This document shows positions 1 to 10,651 of a stretch of DNA of 64,000 bases, in pieces. The stretch lies in contig JANVAS020000239.1 in assembly GCA_027563935.2 (NCBI GenBank), forward strand, positions 124,001 to 188,000. The letters are read 5' to 3'. The notes under the pieces were generated by a model, which did no database searches, was not told the origin of the DNA, and saw only the letters and a program-made list of their open reading frames with translations. The DNA comes from Costus lasius. Its lineage: Eukaryota > Streptophyta > Magnoliopsida > Zingiberales > Costaceae. Positions within the stretch are counted from its first letter, which is position 1; every line of letters begins with the position of its first letter. Position numbers and translations under genes: made by a program.

Positions 1-1000
1 ACTTAGCACAAAAGGATCAAAGATGGAATTTGAACCATATATGTTGGTTGTGGGCAACCTAGGGTTCATAAAATGTGGGAATAAGGATTAAATTGATTCA
101 TGTGTACCTGTGTTATGAGTAACTTCTAGCAAGGACAATGAATCCTCCCTTATGGATAAAGATTAAGTGGTTCTGTACCTATCTTTGGCAATGTTGTTTG
201 GGCCTTGTAAGATAAGAACCTCATCCATTGACTCCATGCAAATGGACTCATGGATTCAATCTCCTTTCAGGAGAATGAGTCGGATCAACCTCTCTTGAGA
301 GCTTGACTCGCACGAGGCTTGTTTACTAAGGACAGCAACAATGATGTTCTTCACTTGTTACAAGTGGAAGATCTATAAACTTGTTAGCCCTCATACACTT
401 TAGTGTGTGTGGACAGGACTAATAAGTAAGCCAAAGATGGGGTACTAATCCTTTATAGATATATCTGATGGATATAAAAGGAGACTAGCTTGATAAATTC
501 ATAAAGCTTTCTAAGAAAGCACTTGAGCCAGAGTTTATGACTGTCCCTAAGAGTATGAGATTTCCTCATAGCTCACTCCATATAGAACTCTTCATTCAAG
601 TTGAGTGTCTAATTGGAGGAATCGAGTTATGGTTGGCATAATTAAATGTAGGAGAAGTCATATAACCCCTTGTAAAGGTTGTGCAAAATGAATAGTTTTT
701 CCTAAACCTTGAAAGATGTTCCATATCTGACATATGTGTGTATGGGGTATCCTTGGGGATACTGATTCCATGATCCCACAAGAGAGCAACTTGGTTGCTG
801 CTTAAGGTGCTGATTTTCTTGGGAAAGATTTTCTCTTGAAAAGGCTAGTGGGAGCAACTTTGACTTGGATATGATCCAAGGTCAACTTTTGACACATTTG
901 GTCAAAGATGGACTCTGAGCTAGTTTTACAGGTTATGGGTAACCCGAGGCTCAGAACACACAGGCTATACTGGTTGAATCGATTCGTCTGACTTTGATTT
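1..1000. other. unassigned degenerate sequence, probably old transposon remains
   Basis: AT-rich sequence with stop codons in every frame and no reading frame worth calling. I could not match it to any domain or to the other elements in the window. It leads directly into a decayed plus-strand Copia reverse transcriptase, so it is probably the further-decayed upstream part of that element or of an element inserted in it. Nothing else is visible. Confidence 0.4.
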
Positions 1001-1039
1001 ATGTGTAACTCCTAAACTCAATATAGAGAATCTTCATTC

Positions 1040-1868
1040 TATGGTGCCTGAGTGCAGTGGGAGCTTAATGACATCTCTGGTCTTGTATATTAGGTACATA
1101 CAGATCATCAGAGATGACATCCTGATCTTTCACTTAGTGAAGAGATGATTGGGAAGTGTCTCTTGATGAATAACTTAGTGGACATCACCTATGGTGTAGG
1201 TGTGAGAGTTTTGGATAGATCCAAGAAACTTCAAGTCCTAAGTTAGACAACATACATCGATGTTAGTATGTTATAGACCATATGTGGTTAATTCCAAGAG
1301 CATAACCAATTGATACCAGGTCCAATCCAGGTGCATGGCACTGGATAAGGAGAAAATAACATTTTTGGTTCTAGAAAGAACTATAGGAATGGTTCTCGAT
1401 TGGTAGAAATAAGAAAAGCTTGTTGTATAGGGTAACACTTGATAGTTTGTTCTATTCTGACCTTGATCGCAACATCAGTTTTGTGTCTAGTAGTAAAGGA
1501 AGCTGTGAAAGGCTTCATGATGGACTACCATCATCTCCAATTGAAGGCAGAGTATGTTATAACTTCTAGGAAGCTGTTTGGATATGGGAGTTCTTCATTG
1601 AACTTCAAATGGTTGTCATACCGTTATTGGTCTCTATTTGTGAGCACAAAGGAGCAATAACACATGACAAAAAAAATAAGGTTTCACCTAAAGATCCAAA
1701 CATATACTCGAGCGCTTCCACTTTGTCTTGGAGACAGAAGTGTTGAGAGATTGCAGATATTTACACCAAGAGAGTCACGATAGGCCCATTGACCGATGCT
1801 CTGGCGCAGCAGGAGCGTGGCAGGTCTGACTGAGGATGTGTTGATTGTGGTAACACAATAACAGGATC
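1040..1868 (+). pseudogene. decayed Ty1/Copia pol 3' part (reverse transcriptase and RNase H remnants)
   Basis: Only relics of the Copia pol gene remain. Around 1060-1145 the DNA aligns by eye with the reverse-transcriptase stretch just before and around the catalytic YVDD loop of the better copy at 33100-33160, but with small insertions. Around 1145-1240 it matches the following segment, and 1530-1640 matches the RNase H 'EYVAASEA..EAVW' segment. 1640-1830 matches the C-terminal segment ending in 'DPLT.ALAQQ'. Stops and frameshifts are everywhere, so no protein can be made. The element's polypurine tract and 3' LTR resume at 8491, after the inserted non-autonomous element. This is the oldest-looking coding remnant in the left arm of the window. 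Confidence 0.7.
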
Positions 1869-1873
1869 CTAGT

Positions 1874-3675
1874 TGATGTGGGGGGTAAACACATGATTAG
1901 AATATCTTGAAAAAAAAATACTAAACTCATTTAGCAGCCAAAATTATCAATTAGGAAAAGTAGTTATGCCTTAGAGATGATTCTAATGATCAATAATGAA
2001 AACCAATAAAGCCAAATAGCAGAATGAAGTTTGTTCTCTTCAGCGTATAAAATAAATGAAGTGTCATTCTCAGTCAGTCAAATAGGACATCTCCAGGAAA
2101 ATAGATACTCAAATCAGCAAGGAAAATCAACACAGAAATTTTATCAAACAGCTTAATTTGCTTGGATGCGTAGGTTGATCTGTTGGCGCTCGGCTGAAAT
2201 TAGGTCGTCCAGGATGAAGATCAAGACATGTTCTTCCAAGTTGCATAGGGCGTCAGGTGTTTCAGTGGCCCCTAGCATGTTAATTACCTGCATTAAAAAC
2301 GCTAATCAAATTAAGCTAAAATGCAGGAATGTGAACAGTAGCAGTCTCGGCTGAGTTCTCATGAAGCAGCAGGGCGTCTGGGGCATGAGCGGGTCGACGT
2401 TGGTGGCTGCAGCGGCATGGGGAAGGGAGGCTCGTGGCTGTAGGGACGCCTTCCGGCGTGACGGCCGGCCGGCGGTGGCGCCTGAGCGCTAGGAGGCGGG
2501 TGGCGCTAACACGGGCCTGCTTCTGGCGGAGACAGGGGAGGACGTGCGAGGATGCAGGGGCTGCCGGTGATCATCGGAGACGGCATGAACTCCCGACCTG
2601 CTACAACTGGCAATTGCTATGGATGAGGCGAGCATGTGGCCTGAGTTTCTGGGCGGATGGTGGCCGGTCGGAGGAGATCGACGGCGATCAGTGGAGAAGG
2701 GCGGAACAGGTGCGTGAGCTGAGGCGTCACCGGAAATCTTCCGATTCCGGCGATCCCGACGTCGGATGGGGCGATCCCACCGGTTGTGGGTTCGACTAGA
2801 ACTGTAGAAGGCGTGGTTGAAAATTGAGGACGATCCGTCGGTTGGATCGTCGCTGGCGGCGAGGCGAACGGTGAGTCCAAGGCTGGACTCGGCTGGAAGC
2901 TGGGTGTGGAATGCGACAGCGGCGGAAGGTTGTTTAAGCGTGGCAGAGGTGGAAGATGGATAGCGCAGCGATGAGGAGGATGCAGCACGGTAGAGACTCC
3001 AAGTCCATGGAAGATTTAGAGGAGACGATAGTGAAGAAGTTCCAAATCCATGGAAGCTTCAGCTATCAGAGGAAGAGAGGAAGAGAGGAAGAGAGGAAGA
3101 AACATCCGATAGAGAGAAACGAAAACCATTTCCATTCCTTTTCAAAATCTTGTCTAAAAACTCTGCTGATTACAAAAGAGGAGAGACCATCTTATAGGTG
3201 ATGGTTGGAAACATAGCAGGAATTATAGCCGTTGGCTGTAAGCTCCAACGGTGCTTTCCCCTTTAAGCAATGGCATTCTTCTTCTCACAAGCATGCTGTC
3301 CTTTTCTTCACGCAAATGGAAACATGCAGTTTGCGAAGCTGTCTTGTTTATCTCCAACAAAAGTAGCAGCTACTTATGCCTTCTTGGTGTCTTCTAATAG
3401 ATTTGGGGTGCCAAAACTTTGGGTCTCCTTCCTTGTGGGCTGGTTCTTTTCTTTTGGATTGGTCCAAGAGTTTTCTTCATACTTGAACTTGGGTTGAACT
3501 CAAGTTGAACTTGGGCTAAAGTTTTGACCTTGATTCGATGTGACCTCATATGACATATGATATGAATTAGTGCCTCATTACAATTAGGATTGCATTCTAA
3601 TAAAATCAATCAAGATATACGATAATTATGCAAAAATTGACTAAGTCATAAATATGTCAAAATGCTCCTGCATCA
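1874..3675 (-). repeat. 3' LTR of the non-autonomous element
   Basis: Minus-oriented LTR with terminal inverted pentamer TGATG/CATCA. It is AT-rich at both sides, with a strikingly GC-rich block at about 2390-2960. A TATAAGA-like box on the minus strand lies at 3190-3196. It matches the right LTR over its whole length with no indel. Confidence 0.92.
2390..2960. other. GC-rich block inside the LTR (second copy at 7204-7774)
   Basis: This block is much richer in G and C than the surrounding LTR and is dense in CGG/CCG words. A frame of about 123 codons, Pro/Ser/Thr-rich, is open on the minus strand in both LTR copies, but this follows from GC-rich composition and I do not call it a gene. It may be the transcribed R/U5 part of the LTR or a captured piece of a host gene. 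The sequence alone does not decide. Confidence 0.45.
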
Positions 3676-3695
3676 TACACCCCCGGTTCAAATGT
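3676..3695 (-). other. putative polypurine tract of the non-autonomous element
   Basis: Immediately inside the 3' LTR the minus strand reads a G-rich run (GGGGG followed by TGTA) up to the LTR start. This is where plus-strand DNA synthesis would be primed. The tract is short and not purely purine, so the call is positional. Confidence 0.45.
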
Positions 3696-3741
3696 TTCTA
3701 CTCCTGGAGAAACTTAGGTTAATTAAAATGACTAGCAACAA

Positions 3742-5148
3742 TTATACTAATAGCATGGAAATTAACAATTTATCACGCTTAGGTGGAGGCCTATAAGTGT
3801 ATTCATCTTTGAGGATAGGTAGGAAGAGAAGTTGATCATGCATAAGTTGAGTGGGTTGTCTTGTTTTAACCCCTAATGTACTTCTCACAATCAAGAAGCT
3901 AGGTGAAAGAAAATTCAGATTTAAACAAGACATATTAGCAAGCTCAAGTAGTCCATTATAGGATCTAAGAGAAGGAAAGATAAAATCAATATATTCAACT
4001 TGCAAAAGAGGTAAAGCACTCATGTTTTCACTTTGTTTGATTGACCTTACAGGTGGCTTAGGAGCGTGGGTAGTTGGATCTAAGAGGCATGACTCAAGGA
4101 TCATGGGATCATGGGTCAAGTCTTCTAAGCCTTCAAGATGTGGTTCTCTTAATGATTGAGACTTGGGGTCTAGGTCAATGGCAAAAGGATCTAACATTGG
4201 TGCAAAGTGTGGTTCATCATGATCTATGGATGTGGATTCATCTTGGCTATCTAAGTCATCAATGATAAATGTTCCAAACTTAAGTTGTTTTATGCCTAAT
4301 GGAGTCTCTGTGGGCAATTGATTCTCACATAAATTATTAATGGGTTCCTTAGTTGGAATAAATGTGTTAGACTCAAGTTGAGGCATATTTTCTAAAGAAC
4401 CTATGGGTATGGGCCCTAAAATTGAAGGTAATGGTACTTCATGATTTATTTCTTCAAATTTAGTGGCTTCATCAAGACATGGTTTAGGTTCTAAAGTAGG
4501 CTCTAAGGATTGGTTGAGCTCTAGAGGATTAGGACTCTCTTGTTTAACTTGTAAGTGGGGCTTTCTTAATTTCTCCATTGATTGTTGCAACTTTTTCATT
4601 TGTTCCTTGAACTCATGTTGCAACTTTGTAGTTTGCTCCCTTAACTCATCATAAGGGTGAATTATGTGTGGCAACCCTTTATGAATAAAACTATAACTCC
4701 AAGGGTTGTGAAAATAATGTCCTTGATAATCATGCATGAATTCATTCCCTAATAAGATGTCAAATCCCTCTAAACTCATTACATCACACCAAATTTCAGT
4801 TTTCAAATTGCCTAATTGAATAGGAACTAAGCATTGAAAGTCAACTAAAGTTGAAGTCAAATCATCCCAAGTTATGCAATAAGGGTTAGGATTTTTTTCT
4901 ATGGTAAGGCCAAATTTTTCAAGGGATCTAGGAGATATGATATTGTACTTGACAAAATGATCAATAATAGTTTTACATTTAAAACCATTGCACCAAATAT
5001 GTGTAGTAAAACTATTAGGCCCATGTGTGAGAACCCTACATTTTTGTTTTATAGAACTATTAGGCCTATGTATAAGAGTCCTATAGTGTTCCCTAATAGT
5101 TATTAATTCTGTTCTAGCTATAACTTCCCTTTGTGTAAAGTGACGCAT
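3742..5148 (-). CDS. retropepsin-like protein of the non-autonomous element (468 aa)
   Basis: Complete frame from a true ATG at 5148 to a stop 67 bp before the 3' LTR. Residues about 35-140 follow the Ty3/Gypsy aspartic protease fold pattern: a CNG..CK strand, then IID, then 'ISP..LEKFGL', and later 'GFDILLGNEFM' in place of the usual 'DvvLG.qWL'. The catalytic D-S/T-G is replaced by D-H-F, so proteolysis is unlikely. Residues about 168-195 are Lys/Glu/Gln-rich and look like a short coiled coil. The rest is a Pro/Glu/Leu-rich, acidic, probably disordered tail ending in a basic PPPKR segment. The match to the protease of the Gypsy pol at 38.8-39.0 kb is visible by eye. There is no zinc knuckle, RT or IN. 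The role is unknown: it may be a binding or scaffold protein, or an inactive leftover. Confidence 0.65.
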   Translation of the reverse strand: MRHFTQREVIARTELITIREHYRTLIHRPNSSIKQKCRVLTHGPNSFTTHIWCNGFKCKTIIDHFVKYNIISPRSLEKFGLTIEKNPNPYCITWDDLTSTLVDFQCLVPIQLGNLKTEIWCDVMSLEGFDILLGNEFMHDYQGHYFHNPWSYSFIHKGLPHIIHPYDELREQTTKLQHEFKEQMKKLQQSMEKLRKPHLQVKQESPNPLELNQSLEPTLEPKPCLDEATKFEEINHEVPLPSILGPIPIGSLENMPQLESNTFIPTKEPINNLCENQLPTETPLGIKQLKFGTFIIDDLDSQDESTSIDHDEPHFAPMLDPFAIDLDPKSQSLREPHLEGLEDLTHDPMILESCLLDPTTHAPKPPVRSIKQSENMSALPLLQVEYIDFIFPSLRSYNGLLELANMSCLNLNFLSPSFLIVRSTLGVKTRQPTQLMHDQLLFLPILKDEYTYRPPPKRDKLLISMLLV

Positions 5149-6669
5149 GATAAAAGTTTAGGGTGCAACTAGGGTGTAAGCAATTTTTTTTTTTTTTTTT
5201 TTTTTGTGCATATAAACTACAACTAGCAAATAACTTAAAAATGCAAACTAAATGAAAGAGACAAACATGAAAGCATGTATATGGCAGTAATCAAGAGTCT
5301 ATTTTAACAAAATGCAGCACATGTAGGTATTGAAAACAAATCTAGTTGTTGGCTGCAATTTGCTACAACTTAAGTGCAGCAAGAAGAAAGAAATCCATAT
5401 TTCAATTAAGTGCAGAATCGAAAATGGATGGTTAGAACTTGTGCTAACGGAAGATGCAAAATTGTGCAGAAAATTTGGATGCAACTTGGATAGTACGTGC
5501 AGACTTTCAGCTTCAAGCAGAGGAGCATTCCAGTCAAGGTGCTGAACCAGGGCAAATGGACCATGCAGGATTGAAGAACTCGGGAATCCAACCTATTGAC
5601 CCAGATGGGATCCGAATCCTTCCTGCAGAATTTACTCAATAGGAAACACATATGGTAAGCCACAGTGAACAGATTTTCCAGATGCGTTAAGCTGAGATGT
5701 TTTAGGTATCAATTGTGCAGACTTTTCTTAAAATAGGATTTTGAAACTTGCAAACCACACAGGATAATGTGCAGCAATAGGTTCCAGCAACAATAAAGTT
5801 ATCAGGGCTGATAGCAAAATAAAAGTGCAGTAGATTCCCTATATGGATGCAGTGATGTGCACGAGTGTTGCTACTAATGTAAGTTATTATGCCGGTATAT
5901 AAGTGATCAGTCGAGTATTCACGTGCAGTAATGTTCAGCAGTAAATATTCAAATCCAGCTTATAAATTCCAGGTTTAGAACAACAAGACACAGCTCAATG
6001 TAAAGCAGGCAGACAAACACAGCACAGAATCGGCAGATTTCAAGAATTGCAGAATGGTAAGCAACAGTGCTTATCATCCTAAATCAGATTTTGCAATTTA
6101 GTAATAAGGAACAAAGATCTATTGATTCTTGTGATAAACCAGAATTAGAATTGTTCTTAGGACTTATGACACCTAATCAGATTAAGGGTCACAAGCTATG
6201 CGTCAGAGGTTTTATCAGAACCAAGAAGTCAAGGTGCAGAATTCAGCATGTAGGAAATAAAATCTGAGAACCAAAACTCAACACTTAAAGGTTCTAAGCA
6301 GATTAAACATTGATACTAGCTGCAAATTCAAAAGTCATTCAACAATATCCAGAATTTTGAATCAACTCAGATATCTTAGTTATGCAGAAAGGCTGATCAA
6401 AACTTGCGAGAAGATGTAGTAGTGTGCAGAATTGATTAGAACTTTGCAAAAATTCAAATGCAGTTTTCTTTGGCAAATTGCTCAATGCAAGCAATTTTTT
6501 TTTCTTTTTTAATCAATAAAGAACAAACAACTTACTAAGATGCAAAAGCAGTAAACAACTAAACATGAAAGCAAAAACTAAGAATGTTTTTTTATTTTTT
6601 TTTTATTATTTTTTTTAAATTGCAAAGAGCAAAGCAAGGATCATGTGAGCAGACAAGAGTTGCTTACAA
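5149..6669 (-). other. untranslated leader of the non-autonomous element, TGCAG-rich, with T/A tracts
   Basis: 1.5 kb between primer-binding site and the coding frame without a supported gene. It has an uninterrupted run of 22 T (5184-5205; poly-A on the element's own strand, just upstream of its ATG) and further T-rich tracts near 6488-6510 and 6587-6618. The pentamer TGCAG recurs about twenty times on the plus strand (for example near 5411, 5465, 5624, 5718, 6046, 6236 and 6425), several times as TGCAGAAT. Confidence 0.6.
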
Positions 6670-6672
6670 CCA

Positions 6673-6684
6673 CCTCTGATACCA
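6673..6684 (-). other. primer-binding site of the non-autonomous element
   Basis: On the minus strand the site reads TGGTATCAGAGG, complementary to the 3' end of plant initiator methionine tRNA. It is 3 bases from the 5' LTR and sets the element's orientation. Confidence 0.9.
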
Positions 6685-6687
6685 AAC

Positions 6688-8489
6688 TGATGTGGGGGGT
6701 AAACACATGATTAGAATATCTTGAAAAAAAAATACTAAACTCATTTAGCAGCCAAAATTATCAATTAGGAAAAGTAGTTATGCCTTAGAGATGATTCTAA
6801 TGATCAATAATGAAAACCAATAAAGCCAAATAGCAGAATGAAGTTTGTTCTCTTCAGCGTATAAAATAAATGAAGTGTCATTCTCAGTCAGTCAAATAGG
6901 ACATCTCCAGGAAAATAGATACTCAAATCAGCAAGGAAAATCAACACAGAAATTTTATCAAACAGCTTAATTTGCTTGGATGCGTAGGTTGATCTGTTGG
7001 CGCTCAGCTGAAATTAGGTCATCCAGGATGAAGATCAAGACATGTTCTTCCAAGTTGCATAGGGCGTCAGGTGTTTCAGTGGCCCCTAGCATGTTAATTA
7101 CCTGCATTAAAAACCCTAATCAAATTAAGACAAAATGCAGGAATGTGAACAGTAGCAGTCTCGGCTGAGTTCTCATGAAGCAGCAGGGCGTCTGGGGCAT
7201 GAGCGGGTCGACGTTGGTGGCTGCAGCGGCGTGGGGAAGGGAGGCTCGAGGCTGTAGGGACGCCTTCCGGCGTGACGGTCGGCTGGCGGTGGCGCCTGAG
7301 CGCTAGGAGGCGGGTGGCGCTAACACGGGCCTGCTTCTGGCGGAGACAGGGGAGGACGTGCGAGGATGCAGGGGCTGCCGGTGATCATCGGAGACGGCAT
7401 GAACTCCCGACCTGCTACAACTGGGAATTGCTATGGATGAGGCGAGCATGTGGCCTGAGTTTCTGGGCGGATGGTGGCCGGTCGGAGGAGATCGACGGCG
7501 ATCAGTGGAGAAGGGCGGAACAGGTGCGTGAGCTGAGGCGTCACCGGAAATCTTCCGATTCCGGCGATCCCGACGTCGGATGGGGCGATCCCACCGGTTG
7601 TGGGTTCGACTAGAACTGTAGAAGGCGTGGTTGAAATTTGAGGACGATCCGTCGGTTGGATCGTCGCTGGCGGCGAGGCGAACGGTGAGTCCAAGGCTGG
7701 ACTCGGCTGGAAGCTGGGTGTGGAATGCGACAGCGGCGGAAGGTTGTTTAAGTGTGGCAGAGGTGGAAGATGGATAGTGCAGCGATGAGGAGGATGCAGC
7801 ACGGTAGAGACTCCAAGTCCATGGAAGATTTAGAGGAGACGATAGTGAAGAAGTTCCAAATCCATGGAAGCTTCAGCTATCAAAGGAAGAGAGGAAGAGA
7901 GGAAGAGAGGAAGAAACATCCGATAGAGAGAAACGAAAACCATTTCCATTCCTTTTCAAAATCTTGTCTAAAAACTCTGCTGATTACAAAAGAGGAGAGA
8001 CCATCTTATAGGTGATGGTTGGAAACATAGCAGGAATTATAGCCGTTGGCTGTAAGCTCCAACGGTGCTTTCCCCTTTAAGGAATGGCATTCTTCTTCTC
8101 ACAAGCATGCTGTCCTTTTCTTCACGCAAATGGAAACATGCAGTTTGCAAAGCTGTCTTGTTTATCTCCAACAAAAGTAGCAGCTACTTATGCCTTCTTG
8201 GTGTCTTCTAATAGATTTGGGGTGCCAAAACTTTGGGTCTCCTTCCTTGTGGGCTGGTTCTTTTCTTTTGGATTGGTCCAAGAGTTTTCTTCATACTTGA
8301 ACTTGGGTTGAACTCAAGTTGAACTTGGGCTAAAGTTTTGACCTTGATTCGATGTGACCTCATATGACATATGATATGAATTAGTGCCTCATTACAATTA
8401 GGATTGCATTCTAATAAAATCAATCAAGATATACGATAATTATGCAAAAATTGACTAAGTCATAAATATGTCAAAATGCTCCTGCATCA
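6688..8489 (-). repeat. 5' LTR of the non-autonomous element
   Basis: Same 1,802-bp sequence as 1874-3675 with about 16 substitutions and no length change. It contains the second copy of the GC-rich block (about 7204-7774). Confidence 0.92.
8004..8010 (-). promoter_or_regulatory. TATA-like box in the 5' LTR of the non-autonomous element
   Basis: The minus strand reads TATAAGA about 480 bp inside the LTR and upstream of the GC-rich block. The same box is at 3190-3196 in the other LTR. Placement fits a U3/R promoter, but no start site can be shown from sequence. Confidence 0.35.
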
Positions 8490-8490
8490 C

Positions 8491-8507
8491 TAGTGCAAGT
8501 GGAAGAT
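8491..8507 (+). other. polypurine tract of the decayed Copia element
   Basis: The sequence AGTGCAAGTGGAAGAT directly precedes the LTR start TGTTGG. The better Copia copy has nearly the same tract at 34113-34129. This shows that 1-1868 and 8491-9730 once formed one element. Confidence 0.75.
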
Positions 8508-9730
8508 TGTTGGTGTATATGCCCTAGGACCTGTGGCTGGTCCGATATGAGTCACATTCATTTGTGATATACATCCTGGTATGGTCGTTGTTATGCCTTT
8601 TGTACATCTGCGTCATATGTACATTTGCATATACAATGTCCCTGGAGATAGATTCTATTTAATCTCAAAGAATAATCCCCAGTCAAGTGTCATAGTGGAT
8701 TAGGGACAGCTATGATACACTTGAGACTGGTAAATGCACTGGTTGAGCATGGGTTGCTAACGCAGACATATGGGTATATCAAGAGAGATATACTGGATCG
8801 ACCCACCGTGAGGATTTGACTTGGTGTCATAGGTCCAATATCATAGTGACAGAGATTTACTCGTCCTGTACTTGAGGGCATTGATATCTCTATATGGTAA
8901 GGGATGTACTTTGATACAACCTAATGCTCCGCGTAAGAGGGGAGTCATAACGGTTGTTATTGGGTATATCTTGAGCCATATGAGACATTCAATGTGCCAA
9001 AAGAGGATTTGCCCCTTCCCTACGGGGAAGTTTGATGTCCATGGGCCCCTACATGGTGCATGACTAAAAGTGTGTGGCCACACCCAGGTTAAGCCTGAAT
9101 GGAGTCATGACCATTAATCTTGGAATAAACAAGTGTGACACACTTGTCCGACTTGGGTAGTAATGATGTACTGCTAGGTGCCACTCATTGCTTGTGATGA
9201 TGTGAGGTTATCACTGCCAACGTTTGAGGAACCTACAGGGTTGCACACCTAGACACTCGAGATCTCGTATTGATCGAATTGCCTATGATCGAGTCATTTG
9301 GTTGATTCGAGTCAGTTTGGGAGTCCGATGCATCGCGGATGCATCTGATGAGTTGGAGATGATCTTTTGGGATGATGTTGCATTTTGACTTCAGTTGACC
9401 CCGGTTGACCTTCGGGTGACCACGTTTGACCTCGATGGACTAGGTTCAGTCGAGTGGTCAAATATTGGGTTTAAGCTCTGGTTTTGTTCGGAGGCTTTTT
9501 GCGATTGATTTAAACATAACATGGGGGCCCGCGACTTAAGTGTTAAATTGAATATTTATATTCAATTATTGCACAACTTAAGTCATGGGGGCCACTCACA
9601 ACTTAAGTGAATATTTATATTAAATATATTTATCACTTAAGTTGCGAATCCGCATCCATTAAGCATTAATGGATCTAGGTGCTTATTAATTATGAAAATT
9701 CGTAATTAAATAGAGCCCTAGCCAAAAATC
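8508..9730 (+). repeat. truncated 3' LTR of the decayed Copia element
   Basis: Begins TGTTGGTGTATATGCC, like the LTR at 42666, and follows it in order but with much divergence, so it is a different subfamily. The promoter, R and U5 parts are missing. The sequence stops at 9730, where a minus-strand Copia LTR begins. The match is weaker than between the copia-1 and copia-3 LTRs. Confidence 0.75.
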
Positions 9731-10651
9731 TGTTGGGAAACCCCGAGGATATTTTACAATTTTCAGAGATAGAGATTACAAAATACATTGTACAGCGGAA
9801 GCAATATCCCCGAAACAGGCCGGTCCCAAAAACCCAGTGAAGATCGCAAGCAAGAGAGTCGACACGATGAGTTAGGAAATACCTTAGAGCAAGATGAGGT
9901 CGATGTCGTGATAGGCGCCCAAGCGTGCGCCCTCTGCAATTTCACACACACGGATGCCTCGAGTCCTCTTCTTCCACGCCCGGTGCTAGCCTCGGGAAGA
10001 AGATCCAAGCCTTAGTTCTCTTCTTGAATGCTTGCGCCACCTCCAAGGTAGAAGCACCAATTGATGAAGAAGAGAGGAGAAGGGAGAATGCCGCCAAGCC
10101 TTTACTTCTCTTGCGCCAAAGGAGGAAGAAGGGAAGAAGCTTGCGGCTAGGGTTTGATGGAAGAAGATGGTTGCGCCAATGCACCTTACTCTCGCCCTCT
10201 TGATGTGTTCACGCCTCCAAGGAAGAACACTTGTAAGAGGGGGCAGCTAGGGTCACATATATAGGGCAAGAGGCGGTTAGGGTAAGTGCTAGGATCATAT
10301 CAAGTGTAGGGCTAGGATGAGGATGTTTGAGACAAGGAAAGTCTCCAAGACTTTACCATAAACTCCATTCAACCTATCCATAATTGCCCAAGTACCATAT
10401 CAGCCCAAGACATGCCATAGAGGCATGCATTCCATCCAAGGAAAAGAGGGGAGGCGCCCTTTACCTCCATAATGATGCAAAGGCGCCAACATGACCCCAT
10501 TATGCCCCTAGGCGCTTAATGGTTCATGTTTCTCCCCATTATACCCTTTTAGCCTCTCATCTCTTCATGAGAACTTGTTATTGGACCTCATTGGATAATT
10601 CGCTAGCCCAAACTTCATTACATGGGTTGATTAAGCATTTGGATCCAATCC
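9731..10651 (-). repeat. Copia-1 3' LTR, first part (interrupted by Tekay copy A)
   Basis: The plus strand reads TGTTGGGAAACCCCG, the reverse complement of the end of the copia-3 LTR (44744-44758), and follows that LTR backwards. The remainder is at 21472-22502, on the other side of the inserted Tekay element. Total LTR length is about 1,950 bp, close to the 2,093 bp of copia-3. This part holds the U5/R end and the promoter. Confidence 0.88.
10256..10263 (-). promoter_or_regulatory. TATA box of the copia-1 LTR
   Basis: The minus strand reads CCTATATATG at the place where the copia-3 LTR has CTATAAATAA (44239). The position is the same relative to the LTR end in both, which supports a core promoter. 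Confidence 0.5.

Larger units (their letters stand above)
1874..8489 (-). mobile_element. complete non-autonomous LTR retrotransposon
   Basis: The two 1,802-bp LTRs (1874-3675 and 6688-8489) have the same length and differ by roughly 16 bases by eye (about 0.9%), so insertion was recent. The element is flanked by a perfect 5-bp target duplication, CTAGT (1869-1873 and 8490-8494). LTR ends are TGATG...CATCA. The primer-binding site next to the right LTR reads on the minus strand, so the right LTR is the 5' LTR. The internal 3.0 kb holds a single 468-codon frame and a long non-coding leader. No gag, reverse transcriptase, RNase H or integrase is visible, so it must depend on enzymes from another element. 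It landed between the pol end and the 3' LTR of an old Copia element. Confidence 0.9.

Noticed and set aside
2617..2988. 123-codon Pro/Ser-rich minus-strand frame, also at 7431-7802
   Set aside because: Explained by GC-rich composition, with a similar frame open on the other strand. It is identical in both LTRs because LTRs are duplicates, which is not evidence of selection.
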